Shown here in pieces: positions 1 through 7,754 of a stretch of DNA of 10,690 bases. A model generated the notes under the pieces. It did not search any database, was not told the DNA's origin, and saw nothing but the letters and a program-made list of their open reading frames with translations. Each line of letters starts with the position of its first letter. Position 1 is the first letter of the stretch. The stretch comes from Synergistales bacterium (GTDB taxonomy: Bacteria; Synergistota; Synergistia; Synergistales; 79-D21), in assembly GCA_015657435.1 (NCBI GenBank), contig JADLKH010000006.1:72997-83686 (forward strand). Direction: 5' to 3'. Made by a program: the position numbers and the translations under genes.

Positions 1-1012
1 CGTCCCAGCTCAGCTCTCTCATCCCCATGATCCCTTCACGCCTGAACAGGATGATGAGGATCAGCAGGAGGGAGAAGATAACCATTCGCATTCCCGGTAT
101 TCCCTCCAGATGGAAAGAGCCGATGTCGATCGGGTTTTCGACGAAACGAAGCCATTCGAGCAGGATCGTGATCACCGCGCTTCCAAGGATGCTGCCGGTC
201 AGTGAGCCGAGCCCTCCCGCGACAACGATCATCAAGACGTTGAAGGTGAGCAGAAAGCTGAACATCTTTGGGTCGATCGTCGTGATCAGGCTGGCCATCA
301 GCGCTCCGCCGATGCCTGCAAAAAAGGCGCCTATCGAGAACGACACGACCCTGTATTTGAAGGTGTTGATCCCCATGGCCCTGGCCGCCACTTCGTCATC
401 TCGGATCGCTTTCAGCACGTTGCCGAAGTTGCTGTTGACGAGGCGGATCATGAAAAACAGGGTCAGCAGGCACCATCCGTAATTCCACCAGATGTTCGCA
501 TAGTCGGGAATGCCCTTCAGTCCGAGAGCCCCATTGGTGATCGGTGTGATGTTCGTGAAGACCACCCGTATAATCTCCGCGAAACCAAGCGTTGCGATGC
601 CGAGGTAATCTCCGCCAAGACGCAGGACGGGGATGGCGATCAGCAGCCCCAGACACGCCGCCGCAAGCCCCCCGGCGAGAACCGCCACAAAAAACGGGGC
701 CTGCAATACCGAAAAGGGCCATATCAAGGGTTGGATGATATAAATCATTTCCTTCTGGACCTGCGGCAGGATAAGCAGGGACGAGACATAAGCCCCGATC
801 GCCATAAAACCGGCATGACCAAGGGAAAACATCCCGGTGAACCCATAGATCAGATTTAAGCTGAGCGCGAGGATGGAGTTTATGGCGATGAGGTTAAGGA
901 CCTGTATCTTGTAGTTGTCCAGATGGCCATTGGCCCACCACAGAAAAAACAGGAGGATCCCGACTGCCGCCAGTGAAGGCAGGAGATAGCCGGGCTGTGC
1001 TTTCGTCTTCAT
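1..1012 (-). CDS. livM: Branched-chain amino acid ABC transporter permease LivM (3' end outside window)
   Basis: Inner-membrane permease subunit of a high-affinity branched-chain amino acid (Leu/Ile/Val) importer, expected to pair with LivH and the LivG/LivF ATPases. The frame is open for 337 codons from ATG 1012 to the window edge without a stop. The last visible residues (RREGIMGMRELSWD) are typical of the LivM C-terminus, so only a short piece should be missing. About eight to nine hydrophobic segments are visible (for example residues 12-27, 38-60, 105-130, 222-240, 255-285, 309-323). The cytoplasmic loop that contacts the ATPase is recognisable as AIRDDEVAARAMGIN at about 202-216. The ATG overlaps the livH stop in an ATGA arrangement, and a GGAGGAGA Shine-Dalgarno sits about 7 nt upstream inside livH, so the two are probably translationally coupled. 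Family assignment is firm; exact substrate is inferred. Confidence 0.95.
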   Translation of the reverse strand, partial: MKTKAQPGYLLPSLAAVGILLFFLWWANGHLDNYKIQVLNLIAINSILALSLNLIYGFTGMFSLGHAGFMAIGAYVSSLLILPQVQKEMIYIIQPLIWPFSVLQAPFFVAVLAGGLAAACLGLLIAIPVLRLGGDYLGIATLGFAEIIRVVFTNITPITNGALGLKGIPDYANIWWNYGWCLLTLFFMIRLVNSNFGNVLKAIRDDEVAARAMGINTFKYRVVSFSIGAFFAGIGGALMASLITTIDPKMFSFLLTFNVLMIVVAGGLGSLTGSILGSAVITILLEWLRFVENPIDIGSFHLEGIPGMRMVIFSLLLILIILFRREGIMGMRELSWD

Positions 1013-1901
1013 ACCTTCTCCTCCAGTTTTTCACCCATGAGACCGGTCGGCTTCATGAGGAGAATCACGATGAGCAGAACAAAGGCAAACGCGTCCCTGT
1101 AGCCTGAAAGAGCCGGGAAAAAGGCGACGGCCATGATTTCGATCAGACCGAGAAGCATCCCCCCGATCATGGCGCCCTGTATCGAACCGATCCCTCCCAG
1201 GACCGCCGCAATGAAAGCCTTGAAGCCGGGGAAAACTCCCATGAAGGGGTGAATCTGGGGGTACCTGAGGGCCCACATGATCCCCGACGCGGCCGCAAGC
1301 GCGGACCCAAGCCCGAAGGTCAGGGCAATGATCTTGTCAACCGAAACCCCATTAACCTGGTGGTTTCGATGTCCTTGGAAATGGAACGCATCGCCAGCCC
1401 CGGCTTTGTCCTATAGACGATCCAGAGCAGCCCCATGACCAAGGCAAAAGCGATGGCAGGGACGATGAGCGCGAGCGGAAGAATCCGGATGTTTCCAACC
1501 GTGATGATTTCAACCAGCCAATCCGGACGATAGACCGGCTTCGGCAAACCGGTAAAAATCACGAGCCCCAGGTTTTCGATGAAGAAGGACACTCCGATTG
1601 CGCTGATCAGGGCGGAGATTCGCGGGGCGTCCCTCAAGGGGCGATAGGCAATCCTGTCGATGACGATTCCGCAGACCGCGGAAAGCGCGACCGCCAGCAC
1701 CACCGCCACGCCCCACGGCAGTTTCGTGAGGGTGACTCCGAAAAAGACAAAATAGGCCCCCAGCATGAAGATGTCGCCGTGGGCGAAGTTGATCAATCTG
1801 AGGATCCCGTAGACCATCGTGTAGCCGATCGCGATCAGTCCGTAAAGGCTTCCGAGGGTCAGGGCATTGAAGAGGTGCTGGACAAACATTTCGAAACTCA
1901 T
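1009..1901 (-). pseudogene. livH: Branched-chain amino acid ABC transporter permease LivH, split by a one-base frameshift
   Basis: Partner permease of LivM. From ATG 1901 (AAGGGGG Shine-Dalgarno 6 nt upstream) the first frame reads 193 codons. It is clearly LivH: LINFAHGDIFMLGAY at residues 36-50, and the ATPase-contact loop MRSISKDIETTRLMG at 171-185. It then runs off frame to a TGA at 1320-1322. The rest of the protein continues in the next frame: VDKIIALTFGLGS directly after the break, then WALRYPQIHPFMGVFPG and GLMGEKLEEKV to the TGA at 1009-1011. Adding one G to the four-G run (plus strand C at 1347-1350) gives MGVSVDKIIAL and one continuous 297-aa product, the normal LivH length. Neither half shows further decay, so a sequencing or assembly error, or a very recent mutation, is likelier than an old pseudogene. 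The frame position of the break is certain; its cause is not. Confidence 0.93.
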
Positions 1902-1926
1902 GACTAGCCCCCTTGCTCATCAAGAA

Positions 1927-1950
1927 AGGGAGGAGGTTGCCCTCCTCCCT
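1927..1950 (-). other. GNRA-capped intercistronic hairpin between livK and livH
   Basis: A perfect 9-bp inverted repeat (GGGAGGAGG / CCTCCTCCC at 1928-1936 and 1941-1949) is extended to 10 bp by an A-T pair. On the transcribed minus strand the loop is GCAA, a GNRA tetraloop, so the RNA hairpin should be very stable. It lies in the 79-nt gap after livK and about 26 nt before livH. Only a broken pyrimidine run (TTTCTTG) follows, so it may act as a partial terminator or as a 3' stabiliser of the livK message. Either would raise binding protein over permease output, a known pattern in ABC importer operons. Structure is seen; role is inferred. Confidence 0.7.
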
Positions 1951-1980
1951 ATTCAAGAGTCTCCCTGGTCGGGCGTTGTT

Positions 1981-3114
1981 CTACAGCTTCGGCTGGATGA
2001 CGTCGACGAACTTCCGCTCGCCGTTCTGGATCATCATGATCCCGACGGGTTTTTCGGCATCATGCGTCGCGTTCATCGTCGTGCTGCCGGTGACGCCGGG
2101 GAAGTTCTTCGTCGCTTCAAGCTGGTCCCGGATGAGCTTCGGTTCAGCCTTGCCCGCACGCTTGATCGCATCAAGGATCAGCATGTAGGAATCGTACCCC
2201 AGAGCCGCATTGACGTTCGGATCCTTGCCGGGGAAAGCTTTTTTCCAGTTTTCCGTGAACTTCTTGGCGATGGGGCTCATGTTCTTCATCGTCGGGTCGT
2301 ACGGGAACGTGGTGTAGGAGAACCCTTCAACCGCCTTGCCGCCGATCTTGACGATCTCGGGGTTGTCCATGGCGTCGCCGCCCATGATCTTGAACTTTCC
2401 GCCCAACTCGCCGACCTGCTTCATGATGATGGCGCCTTCGGCAAAGTAGGAAGGAATGAAGAGAACATCCGGCTTCTTGCTGATGATCTCGGTCAGCTGG
2501 GCCGTGAAGTCCTGGTCGCCGGAGTTGTAGTTCAGCTTGGCGACGATTTTGCCGCCCATTTTCGTGAAGGATTTTTCGAAGAAGGTCGCGAGGCCGACGC
2601 TATAGTCCTGCGAGACGTCGATCAGGACGGCCGCGTTTTTCGCCTTCATCTTCTGGAACGCATAGGTCGCTGCACCGGCGCCCTGGAAGGGGTCGATGAA
2701 GCAGGTACGGAAGATGTACTTTTTACCCTGGGTCACGAGGGGGTTCGTGCAGGAGGTCCCGAGCTGCGGGATGCCCGCTTTCTCGGAAATCTCGCCGCCC
2801 GCCATGGCAAGGGAGGAGCCGTAGGTTCCGATGATGGCGACGACCTTCTCCTTCTCGATCAGGCGCTTGACCGCGTTGGCCGCCTCAACCTTGTCGGACT
2901 TGTTGTCGACCACGATCAAATCAACGGTCTTTCCAAGGATCTTCGGTGCCTCCTTGTGGGCCATCTTGACCCCGTCAAGTTCAAGCTGCCCACCAAACCC
3001 CATCTGGCCCGTCAACGGAAGGAACACGCCGATCTTCACCGTATCCGCGGCAAAAGCGCTCGCGGCAAGAACCAGTACCAGTGCGACAGCCAAACCCACT
3101 TTCCCGAACTTCAT
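1981..3114 (-). CDS. livK: Branched-chain amino acid ABC transporter substrate-binding protein LivK/LivJ type
   Basis: Periplasmic solute receptor that delivers branched-chain or related amino acids to LivHM; periplasmic binding protein type I fold. The 377-aa product begins with a Sec signal peptide: basic start MKFGK, hydrophobic core, and likely cleavage after AFA near residue 22. There is no lipobox cysteine, so a free periplasmic protein is expected. The mature protein opens with DTVKIGVFLPLTG, the typical first strand of this family, followed by VDLIVVDNKSD, VVAIIGTYGSS and IPQLGTSCTNP, which form the ligand-binding lobe. ATG 3114 is chosen because a strong GGAGGAGGGG lies about 7 nt upstream. 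A start 7 codons earlier at 3135 would have to translate through that Shine-Dalgarno and spoils the signal peptide. It is the first gene of a livK-livH-livM run. Ligand specificity cannot be told from sequence; amides or aromatic acids remain possible. Confidence 0.93.
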   Translation of the reverse strand: MKFGKVGLAVALVLVLAASAFAADTVKIGVFLPLTGQMGFGGQLELDGVKMAHKEAPKILGKTVDLIVVDNKSDKVEAANAVKRLIEKEKVVAIIGTYGSSLAMAGGEISEKAGIPQLGTSCTNPLVTQGKKYIFRTCFIDPFQGAGAATYAFQKMKAKNAAVLIDVSQDYSVGLATFFEKSFTKMGGKIVAKLNYNSGDQDFTAQLTEIISKKPDVLFIPSYFAEGAIIMKQVGELGGKFKIMGGDAMDNPEIVKIGGKAVEGFSYTTFPYDPTMKNMSPIAKKFTENWKKAFPGKDPNVNAALGYDSYMLILDAIKRAGKAEPKLIRDQLEATKNFPGVTGSTTMNATHDAEKPVGIMMIQNGERKFVDVIQPKL

Positions 3115-3198
3115 TCGAGTACCCCTCCTCCACAAAGGTTTAATCTTTGACCCATAAGCTTAAGAAGAATTCTACACGATGAGCGGTGCGTTTCATAG

Positions 3199-3217
3199 GG
3201 GGAATTACCTATTCCCC
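3199..3217 (-). other. Small hairpin at the end of the kbl-like gene
   Basis: GGGGAAT (3199-3205) and ATTCCCC (3211-3217) form a perfect 7-bp stem with a 5-nt loop. The structure overlaps the TAA stop codon of the kbl-like gene. No T-run follows on the minus strand (CTATGAAACGC), so it does not meet the usual criteria for an intrinsic terminator. It may still slow or protect the 3' end. The 90-nt gap before livK shows no clear promoter; the best -10-like hexamer is TAGAAT near 3170-3175, with a poor -35. Confidence 0.4.
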
Positions 3218-4407
3218 GCGGTTGCCCCGAGCTTTCCCATTTCACGTCCGATCTTCTCGAAAACCTCGGCGGCCCTCTCGAGATCCGCCGGTTCGTGGGC
3301 CGCTGAGACCATGACTCGAATCCGTGCGGATCCTTTCGGTACGGTCGGGAACGCAATCGCCTGGGCAAAAATTCCCTCTTCGAAAAGGCGCGCGCTGAAT
3401 TCTTTCGCCACCGAGGCTTCTCCCAGGATGACCGGAGTGATCGGCGTCTCGCTGTGGCCGATATCGAAGCCGTGCTTTTTCATCAATTCCTTGAAAAGTC
3501 TTCCGTTCGCCCAAAGCTTCCTGACCAGCTCATCGCTTTCCTTCAGAATTTCGACTGATGCCAGGTTCGCGGCGACATCGGGGATGGTCAGGGCGCTGCT
3601 GAAAAGATTCGGTCTGGCTTTCTGTCTCAGGTAGTCGATCATTTCCACCGTTCCCGAGATGAACCCTCCCACGACCCCGAAAGCCTTCGACAAGGTCCCG
3701 ACTTCCACGTCGACCCGCCCATGCAGGCCGAAATGATCGACGATTCCCCGGCCTCCACGGCCCAGGACTCCTTCTCCGTGCGCGTCATCCACCATGATCA
3801 TCGCTCCATAGGCTTCAGCCGCCTCAACAAGGTCGGGAAGAGGAGCCACATCTCCATCCATCGAAAAGACTCCGTCGGTTGCGACCAGTTTCCTGCAGGG
3901 ATCATCCTTCCGGCTCTCCAGGACTTCCCTGAGCCCCGAAGGGCTGTTGTGGGGATATCGGAGGATCGTCGCTCCGCTCAAACGGCAGGCGTCGATGATC
4001 GAAGCGTGGTTCAGTTCGTCGCTGAAAACAAGATCTCCCTTGCCGACCAGCGGAGGAACGGCGGAAAGATTCGCGCAGAAACCCGACTGAACGACCATGG
4101 AAGCTTCGGTGCCCTTGAATTCCGCCAGTTTCCTTTCCAGTTCGACATGCGGGCTCAGTGTCCCCGCTATGGTCCGAACCGCCCCCGGACCGACGCCGAA
4201 GACGTCGATCATGGCCCGCGCCCGGTCGCAAATCCTCGAATCGCTACACAGGCCAAGGTAGTTGTTCGAACACAGGTTCAGCCTCCGGCGCCCTTCTATC
4301 GTGACCCAGGGCCCCTGGGCGCTCTCGATCGTCCGAATCGTCGTGTACAGTCCTTCCGCTTTAAGCCTGGCCAACTCCTCGGTGATGAATCTCTTTTCGA
4401 CGGACAT
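3205..4407 (-). CDS. kbl: Alpha-oxoamine synthase, probably glycine C-acetyltransferase (2-amino-3-ketobutyrate CoA ligase)
   Basis: PLP-dependent fold-type I enzyme. If it is Kbl, it converts 2-amino-3-ketobutyrate plus CoA to glycine and acetyl-CoA, the second step of threonine breakdown. The 400-aa length matches the family. Visible landmarks: [10 protein letters not shown] at 44-53; [13 protein letters not shown] at 71-83; NHAS with His134, which should stack on [11 protein letters not shown] with Asp207 and His210; and [12 protein letters not shown] with Lys241 as the PLP Schiff-base residue. The N-terminal block [15 protein letters not shown] and C-terminal [15 protein letters not shown] resemble Kbl more than BioF. 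8-amino-7-oxononanoate synthase (BioF) is the main alternative, since the two activities overlap in this family. No threonine dehydrogenase or biotin gene is in the window. ATG 4407 has AAGGAGG 9 nt upstream. It starts 47 nt after nrdG and may be co-transcribed with it or use its own weak promoter. Confidence 0.85.
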   Translation of the reverse strand: MSVEKRFITEELARLKAEGLYTTIRTIESAQGPWVTIEGRRRLNLCSNNYLGLCSDSRICDRARAMIDVFGVGPGAVRTIAGTLSPHVELERKLAEFKGTEASMVVQSGFCANLSAVPPLVGKGDLVFSDELNHASIIDACRLSGATILRYPHNSPSGLREVLESRKDDPCRKLVATDGVFSMDGDVAPLPDLVEAAEAYGAMIMVDDAHGEGVLGRGGRGIVDHFGLHGRVDVEVGTLSKAFGVVGGFISGTVEMIDYLRQKARPNLFSSALTIPDVAANLASVEILKESDELVRKLWANGRLFKELMKKHGFDIGHSETPITPVILGEASVAKEFSARLFEEGIFAQAIAFPTVPKGSARIRVMVSAAHEPADLERAAEVFEKIGREMGKLGATAGNR

Positions 4408-4443
4408 GGGCTCCTGCCTCCTTCGAAGTGGGCTTCCAGTGGG

Positions 4444-4449
4444 ATTATA
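4444..4449 (-). promoter_or_regulatory. Possible -10 element upstream of the kbl-like gene
   Basis: The minus strand reads GAGGTATAATCCC in the short nrdG-kbl gap, giving a perfect TATAAT hexamer about 37 nt before the kbl ATG. No good -35 hexamer lies 16-18 nt upstream; the region is G-rich and overlaps the nrdG stop. This could give kbl (and perhaps livKHM) expression separate from the nrd genes, but a chance match is quite possible. Confidence 0.3.
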
Positions 4450-4454
4450 CCTCT

Positions 4455-5144
4455 CTATCCCCGGACCTTGACCCCCTCGAGTGACGCTTCGATCTCCCGC
4501 CTGGACGGGGGCGGGCTATCTCGAAGGGCAGGATCGAGCGCATGGGCAGGCTGAAAAAGCTGGACGATCCACCTCGGATCGTCTTCCAGCTGAAGACGAA
4601 TCCGGCGCAGGTCTTCGATTGAAAGCAGGTCCGGAACAAAGGTCGTCCTGAGCTCAAGGAAGGTTCCAAGCGGTTTCAGGAGAGCCAGGGAAGCACGGAC
4701 CTGATCCGTGTCGACCGGGGTCCCCGCCAAATCGGCGTACTTCTCCCATGGGGCCTTGATATCCATCGCAACGGCTTCGACCAATCCCCCGACCAGGAGC
4801 CTGTCGAGGACATCCGGGCGAGATCCGTTCGTATCCAGCTTCACGGGGATTTTCGCCACGTCGCGAAACCAGGTGAGAAGTTCAGGCAAACGACGATAGA
4901 GGGTCGGTTCGCCCCCGCTCACGACGACTCCATCCAGGAATCGTCTTCGCCTGAGGATATCGGAAAGGACAGGTTCCGTTTTGAGGCCTTCGGCCATCCC
5001 CGTTGCAAGCGGTGCGTTATGGCAGAACGGGCAACGGAAGTTGCAGCCCGTCAAAAAAACGACGGCGGCGACCTTCCCTTCCCAGTCAAGGAAGGAAGTG
5101 GGAAGGTAGCCGCCGATCAGGGGGAAGTCAGGAATCGGAGCCAA
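4455..5144 (-). CDS. nrdG: Anaerobic ribonucleoside-triphosphate reductase activating protein (radical SAM, NrdG2 type)
   Basis: Radical-SAM activase expected to install the glycyl radical on the adjacent NrdD, using a [4Fe-4S] cluster and S-adenosylmethionine. From TTG 5144 the product is 229 aa. It shows the cluster motif CNFRCPFC (Cys34, Cys38, Cys41), the SAM-contact motif SGGEP (76-80), and downstream strands LDTNGS and MDIKAP typical of PflA/NrdG-like activases. The opening [21 protein letters not shown] matches the usual start of the NrdG2 family. The start is uncertain. TTG 5144 lies 17 nt inside the nrdD 3' end and leaves a family-like N-terminus, but has no strong Shine-Dalgarno, so coupling to nrdD termination is likely. 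The only in-frame ATG is at 5249; it would add 35 low-complexity residues encoded over the NrdD C-terminus and looks spurious. Specificity for NrdD rests on adjacency. Confidence 0.88.
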   Translation of the reverse strand: MAPIPDFPLIGGYLPTSFLDWEGKVAAVVFLTGCNFRCPFCHNAPLATGMAEGLKTEPVLSDILRRRRFLDGVVVSGGEPTLYRRLPELLTWFRDVAKIPVKLDTNGSRPDVLDRLLVGGLVEAVAMDIKAPWEKYADLAGTPVDTDQVRASLALLKPLGTFLELRTTFVPDLLSIEDLRRIRLQLEDDPRWIVQLFQPAHALDPALRDSPPPSRREIEASLEGVKVRG

Positions 5145-7257
5145 CGGGGATGGCCACTCGGGTCCGGTCCCGCAGCTCGGCTCTCTTTCCGGCGTTCCAT
5201 GAAGAGGTCCGCGTGAAGTAGCCGGTGATCCGCGTGATCCCGTCAACATTCAAACTCGCGCAGGAAGGACATTGCTCCCGAAGTCCCCGAACGACCTTCC
5301 CGCAATCGTTGCACACGGTGAATTCCGGGCTGAAGGCAACTTGCGCGCTTTCCGAATGGAGGAAGATCTTCCTGACGAAGGAAGCCAGCGCCCCGGGATC
5401 GGGCCGATGTTCCCCGAGCCAAACGTGCGTGATGGCTCCTGCCTTGATCATCGGGTGGAAACGCCCTTCCTCGAGGACTTTTTCGACCGGATCCATCGAG
5501 ATGTCGTAGGCGAAATGGCTGCTGTTCGTGTAGTAGATTTCGCCGGTTTCGCGGTTTCCGCGAATGAAACGGCTCGCCTGGTCCGGGAAGTAGCGAAGGT
5601 CGAGCTTGGCCATCCGGTAAGCCGTACTCTCTGCAGGCGTCTGTTCCAGGACGATCTTCAGACCATAGCGGCTCGACAGCTCCTCGCACTTCAATTCCAT
5701 GAACTTGATCACCGCGAGGGAGAACTCCATCGCCTTCGGGTCTTCATGAAGCTCGAAACCCGTCATCGCCTGGGTCAGTTCGTTGAGGCCAAGGATGCCG
5801 ACAAGATGGCTCGCCTTGTACATGCGGATATAGTTTTCCCCGTCGTGGTCGACGCAGAGGGTATTGAGGGGCCCTTTCTTCCCCAGGGAGAGAATTTCTT
5901 CCAGGAATCGCCGCTTTTCGAGATGGGCACGCCCCGCCAATTCCATCTCGTGATCGAGCAGGTCGAACATCAGGTCAGGATCGGCTCCGCTCCGGTAGGC
6001 AAGACGCGGGAGGTTGACCGTCACGTTCTGAAGCGCACAGTAACGCATTTTCCAAGGCATGTGGGCTTCCTCAAGATCTTCGGGCGTCAACTCGAAACTG
6101 AGGCGGCAGCACTCGGAAAGCTTGGCCACCCCGCCCCGGTCGAAAACGAAGTACGTGTTGCCCTTTTCGGAAGCGACCAAGCAGGCCAGCTGGAGCATTT
6201 CCTCCCATCCGGGCTCCTTGAAGAAGTCGTCCGTAATATGCAGGAGGGGCTTCGGGAAAAAGAAGGGTTGTCCCCGGCTGTCCCCCTCGAGGTAAACCTC
6301 CATGAGCGCCTTCAGGAAGCGCTTCGACTCCGGAGCGTAATCGGCGTAGGTCTTTCCGGTCGGCATGCCTCCCGGGCCGATGGCGGGAACATCGCGGAAG
6401 TGCTTCGGAACCTCGAAGTACAGGTTCACGTCCGTGAAGGCGACCTGGCCTCCCCGGCCTCCCGCCAGCTGATTGAATTCGAAAACCAGCATCTGTGCAA
6501 GCTGCTTCAGACGCTCGTCGGATTCACCGGCGATATAGGGAGCGAAGAAGACGTTCACGGCATCCCATCCGATTGCCCCGGCAAAGTTGTTTTGAAGGAC
6601 GGATGTCATCTTGAGCACGTGGGCAAGGAGAACATCCGCATGCTTCGCAGGGGCGGAAATGCTCGTGATGCAGGGGAAATTAAGCCCGTATTTCTCAACA
6701 TAGGCCATGCTTTGCCCGGAACAATAGGGCCGGTTGATCATCCCCAGGTCATGCAGATGGATATCGCCGGAAAGGTGTGCCTCGGCAATATCAGGAGAAA
6801 AGACCTTCGTCAGGGCATACTCCTTCAAAACCATCTCCGCGATCGAAAGGTTGATCGACTCGGGATTGTGTGTGGTGTTGCTGTTCTCGTGGTTCGGGGA
6901 CAGCATCATCGATTCCAGGTCATAAAGCGGAATCCCGATTCGGCTATGGTCCTTCAGCTTTGCGTCGAGTCCTCTTTGGAAAAGCTTGACATTGACCATT
7001 TCGCGGATGAGGGTCGTCGTGACCTGCTCCCTGTTGCAGCGGATGAGATCGTCTTCAACTTCGGCCGCGATCTCGCCAGCCAGTTGCGGTTCAACTCCCG
7101 CCTCCACGATCAGGGCTTTCTGAATGCGCTCCGCTTTCCAGGGCGATCGTTCCTCCTGGGCCAGCGCGTCAACCATCAACAGAAGGTCGGTCGATTCAGC
7201 CCGACTTCCGAAAAGCTGCATCTGCCGCCCTGCCTGCAATTCGGCGTTATCGGCCAT
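5128..7257 (-). CDS. nrdD: Anaerobic (class III) ribonucleoside-triphosphate reductase NrdD
   Basis: Glycyl-radical enzyme that reduces ribonucleoside triphosphates to dNTPs without oxygen. The 709-aa product has an N-terminal region resembling an ATP-cone (about 25-105), though the usual VxKRDG motif is missing. The ten-stranded barrel follows: PYCSGQ with Cys179, ECCR with Cys383/Cys384 as likely thiyl-radical loop, and LEQTPAESTAYRMAKLD near 537-553. A zinc site is formed by Cys649, Cys652, Cys663 and Cys666. RITGYF carries Gly679, the probable glycyl-radical residue, and the conserved SWNAGKR tail follows. ATG 7257 is preferred: GAAAGGG lies about 9 nt upstream and nrdR is overlapped by only 11 nt. 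ATG 7266 is nearly as possible, but sits directly against the purine run. A start at 7350 would read through nrdR. It lies between its repressor and activase genes, so a single nrdR-nrdD-nrdG transcript is likely. The reductant used (formate or a redoxin) cannot be decided here. Confidence 0.96.
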   Translation of the reverse strand: MADNAELQAGRQMQLFGSRAESTDLLLMVDALAQEERSPWKAERIQKALIVEAGVEPQLAGEIAAEVEDDLIRCNREQVTTTLIREMVNVKLFQRGLDAKLKDHSRIGIPLYDLESMMLSPNHENSNTTHNPESINLSIAEMVLKEYALTKVFSPDIAEAHLSGDIHLHDLGMINRPYCSGQSMAYVEKYGLNFPCITSISAPAKHADVLLAHVLKMTSVLQNNFAGAIGWDAVNVFFAPYIAGESDERLKQLAQMLVFEFNQLAGGRGGQVAFTDVNLYFEVPKHFRDVPAIGPGGMPTGKTYADYAPESKRFLKALMEVYLEGDSRGQPFFFPKPLLHITDDFFKEPGWEEMLQLACLVASEKGNTYFVFDRGGVAKLSECCRLSFELTPEDLEEAHMPWKMRYCALQNVTVNLPRLAYRSGADPDLMFDLLDHEMELAGRAHLEKRRFLEEILSLGKKGPLNTLCVDHDGENYIRMYKASHLVGILGLNELTQAMTGFELHEDPKAMEFSLAVIKFMELKCEELSSRYGLKIVLEQTPAESTAYRMAKLDLRYFPDQASRFIRGNRETGEIYYTNSSHFAYDISMDPVEKVLEEGRFHPMIKAGAITHVWLGEHRPDPGALASFVRKIFLHSESAQVAFSPEFTVCNDCGKVVRGLREQCPSCASLNVDGITRITGYFTRTSSWNAGKRAELRDRTRVAIPVGSDS

Positions 7258-7723
7258 TCTTTTCATCCCTTTCTTCGAGGAGTTTAGAAATTTCTCGCGT
7301 GAAACTTGAAAGATCGGAGAATTCGCGATAAACGGAAGCGAACCGGACATACGCGACCTGGTGAAGCGACCTCAGCTTCTCCATAGCCAATTCACCCACA
7401 CGGACGCTTGAAACTTCCCCCTGCCCCGCGTTCCGAAGGGAATCCTCGATTTCCGCAACGGCTTCTTCAATCTTCTCCAAGGGAACGGGGAGTTTCTCGC
7501 ATGACTTCGCCATCCCCTTCAAGAGTTTTTCCCTGTCAAACGCTTCCCTTCGCCCGTCCTTCTTGACCACCCAAAGGAATGTCCGCTGTTCGAGTCTTTC
7601 GTAGGTTGTGAAGCGGGAACCGCAGGAAACGCACTCCCGACGCCTGCGGACGATGCGGTCCTCGTCAGCCGTACGTGTTTCGATGACGCGGGTGTCACCA
7701 GCTCCACAAATAGGGCATCTCAT
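7247..7723 (-). CDS. nrdR: Transcriptional repressor NrdR
   Basis: Nucleotide-sensing repressor of ribonucleotide reductase genes; it binds ATP or dATP in an ATP-cone and DNA through a zinc ribbon. The 158-aa length is standard. The zinc ribbon uses Cys3, Cys6 (MRCPICG), Cys31 and Cys34 (CVSCGSRFTTYER). The ATP-cone follows from about 49 to 139 with an intact VVKKDGRREAFDREKLLKG, ending at YVRFASVYREFSDLSSF. ATG 7723 gives the canonical MRCP start. The codon just upstream is TTG and is unlikely to be used, because the GGGGGG Shine-Dalgarno is spaced for 7723. As first gene of the nrd run, it probably controls its own transcription and that of nrdD-nrdG. I did not find a convincing pair of NrdR boxes in front of it. 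Confidence 0.97.
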   Translation of the reverse strand: MRCPICGAGDTRVIETRTADEDRIVRRRRECVSCGSRFTTYERLEQRTFLWVVKKDGRREAFDREKLLKGMAKSCEKLPVPLEKIEEAVAEIEDSLRNAGQGEVSSVRVGELAMEKLRSLHQVAYVRFASVYREFSDLSSFTREISKLLEERDEKNGR

Positions 7724-7754
7724 CAATACACCCCCCAGATATGGTGGCTCCCCT

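Noticed and set aside
1340..1356. Programmed ribosomal frameshifting in livH
   Set aside because: The minus-strand site reads ATG GGG TTT CGG. It lacks an X XXY YYZ heptamer, and permeases of this family are not known to need recoding. A missing base is simpler.
1867..3150. 427-codon plus-strand frame opposite livK
   Set aside because: Antisense shadow: rich in Asp/Leu/Arg/Val with no family motifs, while livK on the other strand has a signal peptide and conserved blocks.
3115..3204. A promoter for livK in the kbl-livK gap
   Set aside because: TAGAAT is a fair -10, but the sequence 17 nt upstream does not resemble a -35 and no sigma-54 GG-N10-GC pattern was evident, so I did not list it as a feature.
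5272..7287. Long open frame of 671 codons on the plus strand opposite nrdD
   Set aside because: It mirrors nrdD codon by codon in GC-rich DNA, shows no domain I recognise, and nrdD is unmistakable on the other strand.
7257..7350. Upstream start giving a 740-aa NrdD
   Set aside because: The extra 31 residues are read out of frame through the conserved end of nrdR and have no NrdD resemblance; starts at 7257 or 7266 fit the gene border.
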